From assembly GCA_964245825.1 (NCBI GenBank), contig CAXTNT010000007.1:62001-126000 (forward strand): a stretch of DNA of 64,000 bases, read 5' to 3'. The position numbers and the translations under genes are program-made. Each line of letters opens with the position of its first letter. Position 1 is the first letter of the stretch. The notes beneath the pieces were generated by a model. It did not search any database, was not told where the DNA came from, and saw only the letters and a program-made list of their open reading frames with translations. Below, piece after piece: positions 58,815-64,000 of this stretch. The DNA comes from CAJCIY01 sp964245825. GTDB taxonomy: Bacteria; Actinomycetota; Actinomycetes; Mycobacteriales; CAJCIY01.

Positions 58815-60110
58815 GTGGCGGACTGGCGTACGGCCGTGCTGGCGAGCATCGACCGCGCTCCGGGCGACGACGTCGGGGTGCTGCACGGGCGTGGATCGTT
58901 CGGCGGTCACGCTGTCGTGGTCGCGGCCTGGGACTTCGCCGTGTACGGGGGCAGCTTCGGGGTCGCGGCCTCGACCGCGTTCGCGGCCGCGTGCGACGAC
59001 GCGGTCGCGGGCGGGTTGCCGCTGGTCTCGCTGGTGCGTTCGGGCGGGACCCGGCTGCAGGAAGGCATCGTGGCGCTCTCCGGGATGCCTCGTGCCGCCC
59101 TGGCGCTCGACCGGCTCGCCGCGGCCGGCCTGCTGCACATCGCCGTGTGCGACCAGCCGACCACCGGCGGGGTCTGGGTCACGGTGGCCTCGCGCGCGGA
59201 CGTACGCATCGCGGTGCGGGGCGCGGTCGTGGGCTTCGCCGGGCCACGGGTCGTCGAGGCGCTGACCGGCACGGCGCCGTCGGGTTCGCACCGCGCCGAG
59301 ACCGCGTACGACGCGGGGCTGGTCGACCTCCTCGTGGACGGGCCGGACGTCCCTCTGGCGGTGGCGGGGGTGCTCGACCAGCTCGAGCCTCGACCGCAGG
59401 AATGTGCTGCGGTGCAGGGGTCTGCGCCGGACCGGGCGCCCTGGGAGCAGGTGCTCGCCACCCGCCGCGCAGCGCGGCCGGCCGGAGCCTGGCTGCGCGG
59501 GCTGCTCGAGGACGGCGCGGTCGACCTGCGGTGCCCGGACGACACCTGTGCCGGCTGGCTCGGCCGGCTGGCGGGCCGGCCCGTGGTCGCCTACGTCCTG
59601 GGGGCCGAACCGGGCAGCGCGCCGGGTGTGGCCGGGTTCGGGCTGCTCGAACGCTGTGCCGCGCTGGCCGGGCGGCTGGGGATCCCGCTGCTGACGGTGG
59701 TCGACACCCCGGGCGCCGACGCGACCAGCCCGAGCGAGAACGCCGGCCTCGCCCCCGCCATCGGCGCCGCGATGGCGGCGCTGCTGCGCTGCCCGTCGCC
59801 GACGGTCGGCGTGCTGCTCGGCGAGGGCGGCTCGGGCGGTGCGCTCGCGGCGCTGGCGTGCGATCGGCTGTGGCTGGCGCCCGACTCGTACTTCGCGGCG
59901 CTCGTGCCCGAGGGTGCCGCGGCGGCGCTGAAGACCACGCCGCAGGACGCCGCCGTCCGGCTGTCCCTGCGCCCCGTCGACGTCGCCGCGTTGCCGGTGT
60001 GCGACGGCATCCTCGACCCCGACGACGCCGTGGGGCTGCTCGCCGCGCAGCTCGACGAGCTGGACGCGGACGCCGGCCGTCTCGGCACCCGCCGCCGCCG
60101 CTGGGCCTGA
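58815..60110 (+). CDS. Acyl-CoA carboxyltransferase, fused beta-alpha type
   Basis: 431 residues with two crotonase-fold halves. The N-half (AccD-like: FAVYGGSFGVAASTAFAAACDDAVAGGLPLVSLVRSGGTRLQEG) has the beta Gly-Gly pair. The C-half (AccA-like: TVVDTPGADATSPSENAGLAPAIGAAMAALLRCPSPTVGVLLGEGGSGGALAL, then YFAALVPEGAAAALKT) has the alpha pair. No N-terminal zinc finger is seen. It would transfer CO2 from carboxybiotin to an acyl-CoA, or decarboxylate in reverse. It is separate from AccD5. Neighbours are the B12 subunit (divergent) and pcrA (convergent). The acceptor is unknown. Confidence 0.82.
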   Translation: MADWRTAVLASIDRAPGDDVGVLHGRGSFGGHAVVVAAWDFAVYGGSFGVAASTAFAAACDDAVAGGLPLVSLVRSGGTRLQEGIVALSGMPRAALALDRLAAAGLLHIAVCDQPTTGGVWVTVASRADVRIAVRGAVVGFAGPRVVEALTGTAPSGSHRAETAYDAGLVDLLVDGPDVPLAVAGVLDQLEPRPQECAAVQGSAPDRAPWEQVLATRRAARPAGAWLRGLLEDGAVDLRCPDDTCAGWLGRLAGRPVVAYVLGAEPGSAPGVAGFGLLERCAALAGRLGIPLLTVVDTPGADATSPSENAGLAPAIGAAMAALLRCPSPTVGVLLGEGGSGGALAALACDRLWLAPDSYFAALVPEGAAAALKTTPQDAAVRLSLRPVDVAALPVCDGILDPDDAVGLLAAQLDELDADAGRLGTRRRRWA

Positions 60111-60122
60111 CGCCGTCCCAGC

Positions 60123-60142
60123 CAGCTGCCGGCGGGCGGCTG
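60123..60142. terminator. Strong hairpin at carboxyltransferase/pcrA convergence
   Basis: CAGCTGCC (60123-60130) and GGCGGCTG (60135-60142) pair over 8 bp with one T-G wobble around loop GGCG. It fills the gap between the carboxyltransferase stop and the pcrA stop. No T-run. Confidence 0.55.
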
Positions 60143-62431
60143 TCAGAGCTTCTCGAGCGGGGCGTAGCGCAGCAGCAGACGCTTCTCGCCGTACGCACCC
60201 CCGAAGTCGACCGTCGCCTGGGCCTTGTCGGCCTCGCCCGCGGTGGCGACCACCGTGCCGAGGCCGAACGTGTCGTGGGTGACCTTGTCGCCGATCGTCA
60301 ACGACGGCACCGGCCGCAGCCCGACGCCCGCCGACCGGCCGCTGGCCATCACCCGGGCAGCCACCATCTGCGAGGCCGAGGCCCTCGTCGGGCCGTCCTG
60401 CACATGGCCCTGCCAGTCGACCAGCCGCTCCGGCACCTCCTCGAGAAACCGCGAGGCCGGGTTGTACATCGGCGTCCCCCACCCCGAGCGCACCGTGGAC
60501 CGGGTGAGGTAGAGCCGCTCCTGCGCGCGGGTGATCCCGACGTACGCCAGGCGTCGCTCCTCCTCCATCTCGCTCGGCGACCCGAGCGAGCGCAGGTGCG
60601 GGAAGATGCCGTCCTCGAGCCCGGTCAGGAACACCACCGGGAACTCCAGGCCCTTCGCGGCGTGCAGCGTCATCAGGGTGACGACGCCGCCGTCGGCGTC
60701 GGGGATCTGGTCGGTGTCGGCCACCAGCGACACCTGCTCGAGGAGCCCGGCGACGCCGCCGCCGGGCGTACCCGCCTCGTACTCCCGGGCCACCGCGATC
60801 AGCTCGACCAAGTTCTCCCGCCGGCCCTCGGCCTCGATGCCGTCGCCGGTCTCCGCGGCCGCGTCCAGCGCGGCCAGGTAGCCGCTGCGGTCGAGCACCG
60901 CCTCCATGATGTCGCCCACCGCGGTGTCGCCGACCGCGAGCTCGCGCAGGTCGCCCAGCAGGGCGGCGAACTCGCGGATGCTCGCGGCGCTGCGGGTGAC
61001 GAGATCGGGCACCTCCTCGACCCGGTCGACCGCCTGCGCGAATCCGATCCGCTCGCGGTCGGCGAAGCGCGCCAGCGCCGCCTCGGCCCGTTCGCCGATG
61101 CCGCGCCGCGGGGTGTTGAGGATGCGCCGCAGGCTGATCGTGTCGCTCGGGTTCACCAGCACCTTGAGGTACGCCAGCAGGTCGCGCACCTCGCGCCGCT
61201 CGTAGAACCGGACACCGCCGACCACCTTGTAGGGCAGGCCGACGCGGATGAAGACTTCCTCGAACACCCGCGACTGGGCGTTGGTCCGGTAGAACACCGC
61301 GATCTGCGCGGGGGCTACCGCGTGGTCGTCCGCCAGCCGGTCGATCTCGCCCGCGACGAACGCCGCCTCGTCGTGCTCGCCGTCCGCGACGTACCCGATG
61401 ATCTTCGGACCGTCGCCCTGCGCCGACCACAGGTTCTTGGGCGTACGTCGGGGGTTGCGGGCGATCACGGCGTTGGCCGCCGCGAGCACGGTCTGGGTGG
61501 AGCGGTAGTTCTGCTCGAGCAGGACGACGTGGGCGTCGGGGTAGTCCCGCTCGAACTCGACGATGTTGCGGATCGAGGCGCCGCGGAAGGCGTAGATCGA
61601 CTGGTCGGCGTCGCCGACCACGCAGAGCTCGGCGGCCTCGACGTCGCCCCCGTTGGCGCCCGGTGTCGCGACCGCATGCCCGGCCAGCTCGCGTACCAGC
61701 ACGTACTGCGCGTGGTTGGTGTCCTGGTACTCGTCCACCAGCACGTGCCGGAACCGCCGCCGGTAGTGCGCGGCGACGTCCGGGAACGCCTGTAGCAGCT
61801 CGACCGTACGCATGATCAGGTCGTCGAAGTCCATCGCGTTGGCCTGCTTCAGACGCCCCTGGTACGCGGCGTAGACCTCCGCGACCTGCTTCTCGATGTG
61901 GTTGGCCGCCCGGGCCGCGGCGCTCTCGTGGTCGACCAGCTCGTTCTTGAGGTCGCTGATCTGGTGGGCGAGCGTCCGCGCCGGGAAGCGCTTGGGATCG
62001 AGGTCCAGGTCGCGGCAGACCAGGGTGACCAGGCGCTGACTGTCGCCCTGGTCGTAGATCGAGAACGTGGAGCTGAACCCCAGCCGCGCATGCTGCTCGC
62101 GCAGGATGCGGACGCACGCCGAGTGGAACGTCGACACCCACATCGCCTTGGCGCGCGGGCCGACCAGCCGCGCGACGCGTTCCTTCATCTCGCCCGCGGC
62201 CTTGTTGGTGAACGTGATCGCCAGCACCGCACCCGGGGAGACATGACGGGCAGCGAGCAGGTAGGCGATGCGGTGGGTCAGCACCCGCGTCTTGCCCGAG
62301 CCTGCGCCCGCCACGATCAGGAGCGGGGAACCGGCATGGACGACCGCCTCGCGCTGCTGCGGATTGAGCCCCTCGAGCAGCTGCGCGACCCTCGGGTCGT
62401 CGCTGGGCGCGGTCTCGGGCAGGGCGGTCAT
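60143..62431 (-). CDS. pcrA: UvrD/PcrA-type ATP-dependent DNA helicase
   Basis: 762 residues, superfamily 1A. Q-motif and Walker A LNPQQREAV and VAGAGSGKTRVLTHRI (41-56), motif II LVDEYQDTNHAQYVL, VVGDADQSIYAFRGA, LEQNYRST, LMTLHAAKGLEFPVVFLTGLEDG and RLAYVGITRAQERLYL. The C-terminal Tudor-like tail (GDKVTHDTFGLGTVVATAG) fits PcrA, which binds RNA polymerase. It unwinds 3'-5' in repair and replication. TAGACT is 9 nt before the ATG. A very long antisense frame here is rejected. Confidence 0.96.
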   Translation of the reverse strand: MTALPETAPSDDPRVAQLLEGLNPQQREAVVHAGSPLLIVAGAGSGKTRVLTHRIAYLLAARHVSPGAVLAITFTNKAAGEMKERVARLVGPRAKAMWVSTFHSACVRILREQHARLGFSSTFSIYDQGDSQRLVTLVCRDLDLDPKRFPARTLAHQISDLKNELVDHESAAARAANHIEKQVAEVYAAYQGRLKQANAMDFDDLIMRTVELLQAFPDVAAHYRRRFRHVLVDEYQDTNHAQYVLVRELAGHAVATPGANGGDVEAAELCVVGDADQSIYAFRGASIRNIVEFERDYPDAHVVLLEQNYRSTQTVLAAANAVIARNPRRTPKNLWSAQGDGPKIIGYVADGEHDEAAFVAGEIDRLADDHAVAPAQIAVFYRTNAQSRVFEEVFIRVGLPYKVVGGVRFYERREVRDLLAYLKVLVNPSDTISLRRILNTPRRGIGERAEAALARFADRERIGFAQAVDRVEEVPDLVTRSAASIREFAALLGDLRELAVGDTAVGDIMEAVLDRSGYLAALDAAAETGDGIEAEGRRENLVELIAVAREYEAGTPGGGVAGLLEQVSLVADTDQIPDADGGVVTLMTLHAAKGLEFPVVFLTGLEDGIFPHLRSLGSPSEMEEERRLAYVGITRAQERLYLTRSTVRSGWGTPMYNPASRFLEEVPERLVDWQGHVQDGPTRASASQMVAARVMASGRSAGVGLRPVPSLTIGDKVTHDTFGLGTVVATAGEADKAQATVDFGGAYGEKRLLLRYAPLEKL

Positions 62432-62440
62432 CGCCTGTCG

Positions 62441-62446
62441 AGTCTA
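62441..62446 (-). promoter_or_regulatory. -10-like TAGACT, leaderless start of pcrA
   Basis: TAGACT lies 9 nt before the ATG at 62431. Confidence 0.42.
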
Positions 62447-62510
62447 GGTCTGACCTGCGACTCCGGGCCGCTCGCCACGAGCGCCAGGCCCCCCGTCAAC
62501 GTTGGGTGCC

Positions 62511-62560
62511 GAAATCGCCGCCAGTCGCCGGCGAGTCGCGACAACACGCCGACCCAATCT
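62511..62560. repeat. Imperfect palindrome between GTPase 3' end and pcrA
   Basis: TTGGGT near 62512 and ACCCAA near 62552 flank a centre with the perfect palindrome TCGCCGGCGA (62525-62534). The arms pair only partly. It may be a terminator for the conservon operon or another small repeat of the kind at 33566. Confidence 0.4.
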
Positions 62561-62579
62561 GCGAAAGCGGGCGTGGAGG

Positions 62580-63176
62580 TCAGGCGGAGGCGCGGTCCAG
62601 CGCGTGTCGGACGAGCGCGACCAGAGCTCCCTTGGCCGACTGACGGCTGCGCGCGTCGACCCGGACGACGGGCACCTCCGCGGGCAGCGCGAGCGCATCC
62701 CGGATGTCCTCGAGGTCGTGCGAGACCAGACCGTCGAAGTCATTCACGCCGATCATGAACGGCAGCCCGCGCGACTCGAAGAAGTCCACGGCGGGGAACA
62801 CGTCGGCGAGCCGGCGGCTGTCGCACAGCACCACGGCGCCGATAGAGCCGCGTACCAGCTCGTCCCACATGAACCAGAAGCGGTCCTGCCCGGGCGTCCC
62901 GAACAGATAGAGGATCACGTTCCCCGGCAGCGAGATGCGGCCGAAGTCCATAGCGACGGTGGTTGTGGTCTTGACCGCGACCTGCGAGGTGTCGTCGCCG
63001 CCGACGCTGGCCGACGTCATCGCCGCCTCGGTGGTCAGCGGGGTGATCTCCGAGACCGCTCCCACGTACGTGGTCTTGCCGACGCCGAACCCGCCGGCGA
63101 CGACGATCTTGACGGGCACCTGGCGCGGGACGGTCCGCGTCGCCGGGGCGCCTGCGGCGCGGGGGCCCACGGTCAC
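62580..63176 (-). CDS. Conservon small GTPase (CvnD-like)
   Basis: 198 residues. VKIVVAGGFGVGKTTYVGAVSEITP (Walker A 28-36), FGRISLPGNVILYLFGTPGQDRFWFMWDELVRG (switch II DxxG replaced by GTPGQ) and MIGVNDFDG (NxxD-like NDFD). This is the actinobacterial GTP-binding family that pairs with Roadblock proteins and sensor kinases. It overlaps the Roadblock gene by 4 nt. In most conservons a DUF742 gene lies between the two; here it does not. The downstream palindrome may end the operon. Confidence 0.92.
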   Translation of the reverse strand: MTVGPRAAGAPATRTVPRQVPVKIVVAGGFGVGKTTYVGAVSEITPLTTEAAMTSASVGGDDTSQVAVKTTTTVAMDFGRISLPGNVILYLFGTPGQDRFWFMWDELVRGSIGAVVLCDSRRLADVFPAVDFFESRGLPFMIGVNDFDGLVSHDLEDIRDALALPAEVPVVRVDARSRQSAKGALVALVRHALDRASA

Positions 63177-63592
63177 AGCGGCAGCACGGACTGCAGCTCG
63201 CGGCGCAGCTGCGGGGTCAGGCTGCTGCCCGCGTCGGCCACGAACCGGGCCATCTCGTACCCGACCAGACCGACGTCGGCGGTGGGGTCACTCAGGACGG
63301 TCAGCACCGACCCGTCACGGATGGACATCACGAACAGGAAGCCCTGGCTCATCTCGACCATGACCTGGTTGACGGCCCCGTGGTCGAAACAGCGAGCGGC
63401 GCCCCGAGTCAGGCTGGTGAGCCCGGAGGCGATCGCGGCCAACTGGTCGGCCTGGGTCCGCGACAGTCGACGGCTCATCGCCACGAGCAGCCCGTCGGCG
63501 CTGACGGCGGCGTGCCGAACGCCCGGCACGGAGGCAACGAAGTGCTCCACTGCAGCCGGTACGTCGAAGCCGGCGGGCGTCGGGGCGCTCAT
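63173..63592 (-). CDS. Conservon Roadblock/LC7 protein (CvnB-like)
   Basis: 139 residues. VEHFVASVPGVRHAAVSADGLLVAMSRRLSRTQADQLAAIASGLTSLT and VNQVMVEMSQGFLFVMSIRDGSVLTVLSDPTADVGLVGYEMARFV form one Roadblock domain. It would link the kinase (63589-64000) to the GTPase (62580). ATG at 63592, overlapping the kinase stop by 4 nt. Paralogous to the orphan at 46682. Confidence 0.92.
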   Translation of the reverse strand: MSAPTPAGFDVPAAVEHFVASVPGVRHAAVSADGLLVAMSRRLSRTQADQLAAIASGLTSLTRGAARCFDHGAVNQVMVEMSQGFLFVMSIRDGSVLTVLSDPTADVGLVGYEMARFVADAGSSLTPQLRRELQSVLPL

Positions 63593-64000
63593 CGGACTCC
63601 GTACGCCGCGTCGCCGTCTCCAGCGGGCCCGATGCCTCCAGCGGCCGCGGCGTCTTCGTCGGGCGCCCGCTCTCCGTCGAGTGGGGCATCGCCGACGAGT
63701 TCGTCCTCGAGACGGAGATCCGGCCCGGCGACGGCCTGCCCGTCCCGGCCCAGGACGAGTCCGTCCCGGTACGCCGAGAGCAGCCACCCCGAACGGTGCG
63801 AGGCCGGGCCGGGGGGCCCATCGGGGGTGGCCGGCGACTCGCCGGCGCCCGCCAGCCGCGGAGACATGTTCGCGAGCGGCACCCGTCGTTGCAGGCCGGC
63901 GTCGGTCACGCCCGCGGCAGCCGAGTCGGGCGGCACAGACGCCGGCGGGTCCGGGAGCGCGGACGCCGGCGGCGCGGGCGGCGCAGTCGCCGGCGGGTCC
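63589..64000 (-). CDS. Conservon sensor histidine kinase, C-terminal end only
   Basis: 137 codons of the 3' end; the gene begins outside the window. The visible part is a Pro/Ala-rich linker, then LQRRVPLANMSPRLAG and SGWLLSAYRDGLVLGRDG, the C-terminal tail seen in the nitrate-sensor-type kinases that head conservons. The catalytic domains are out of view, so the call rests on the tail and on the kinase-Roadblock-GTPase order. It overlaps the Roadblock start by 4 nt. Confidence 0.75.
   Translation of the reverse strand, partial: DPPATAPPAPPASALPDPPASVPPDSAAAGVTDAGLQRRVPLANMSPRLAGAGESPATPDGPPGPASHRSGWLLSAYRDGLVLGRDGQAVAGPDLRLEDELVGDAPLDGERAPDEDAAAAGGIGPAGDGDAAYGVR

Noticed and set aside
58605..62141. 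Very long open frame (over 1,100 codons) antisense to pcrA and the carboxyltransferase
   Set aside because: Arg/Gly/Pro-rich shadow of GC-rich coding DNA; the sense-strand helicase motifs are intact.

Overview
The window is a very GC-rich (about 70% or more) chromosomal segment of a free-living actinobacterium. Codon use, GTG starts, the carboxylase genes accD5/accE/accA3, an LCP protein next to rml genes, PerM/DUF6350 beside purN-purH, and a Roadblock/GTPase 'conservon' all point to Actinomycetia. Gene order resembles Mycobacterium tuberculosis Rv3266c-Rv3306c and the Streptomyces trpS-mdh-folD-purH-sucCD-pcrA region (remembered synteny, not computed). A Frankiales/Jatrophihabitans-like lineage is plausible, but the sequence alone does not fix the genus. 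I see no rRNA, tRNA, CRISPR array, transposase or prophage, and no gene-free stretch reaches 300 bases.

Region 1 (1-18.4 kb) builds, exports and attaches a cell-surface polysaccharide. It holds glycosyltransferases (GT4, GT2, tandem GT2), a YfhO-like GT-C membrane protein, and three SAM methyltransferases. It also holds a Wzm/Wzt-type ABC exporter whose ATPase has a C-terminal carbohydrate-recognition domain, and a secreted peptidoglycan amidase with five C-terminal repeats. The dTDP-rhamnose genes rmlD and rmlA and an LCP ligase (which would attach the polymer to the wall) complete it. A methyltransferase with a coiled-coil tail is co-operonic with the exporter, which suggests methylation-dependent chain termination.

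Region 2 (18.4-31.5 kb) starts with a class A beta-lactamase-like serine hydrolase. Next is an ECF sigma/membrane-partner pair whose sigma frame is broken by one base. Acyl-CoA dehydrogenase, UDP-glucose dehydrogenase, GtrA, GNAT and PH-domain genes follow. It ends with the biotin-dependent acyl-CoA carboxylase genes: birA (ligase), accD5 (beta), accE (epsilon) and accA3 (alpha).

Region 3 (31.5-46.5 kb) holds lpdA, a gamma-glutamylcyclotransferase, a DUF559 gene between two inverted 58-bp palindromic repeats, an M20 amidohydrolase and a GCS2 ligase. After these comes an operon of three small membrane-stress proteins plus a methylmalonyl-CoA mutase catalytic subunit. The rest is an MFS pump, D-Ala-D-Ala carboxypeptidase, YihY, 2'-5' RNA ligase, trpS and a CorC-like protein.

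Region 4 (46.5-64 kb) is housekeeping: an orphan Roadblock protein, mdh, DUF3017, an FHA-HTH regulator, folD, an MFS pump, purH, purN, perM, a lipoprotein amidase and sucD/sucC. Then come the separate B12-binding subunit that would complete the mutase, a carboxyltransferase fusion, pcrA and the end of a conservon (kinase C-terminus, Roadblock, GTPase). Propionyl-CoA carboxylation (AccA3/D5/E), mutase (split in two loci) and succinyl-CoA ligase together suggest a propionate-to-succinate route; the epimerase is not in the window.

A window-wide signal is a TANNNT-like -10 hexamer placed 6-9 nt before many start codons, which predicts abundant leaderless mRNAs. Convergent gene pairs often share a short hairpin that spans or abuts both stop codons.
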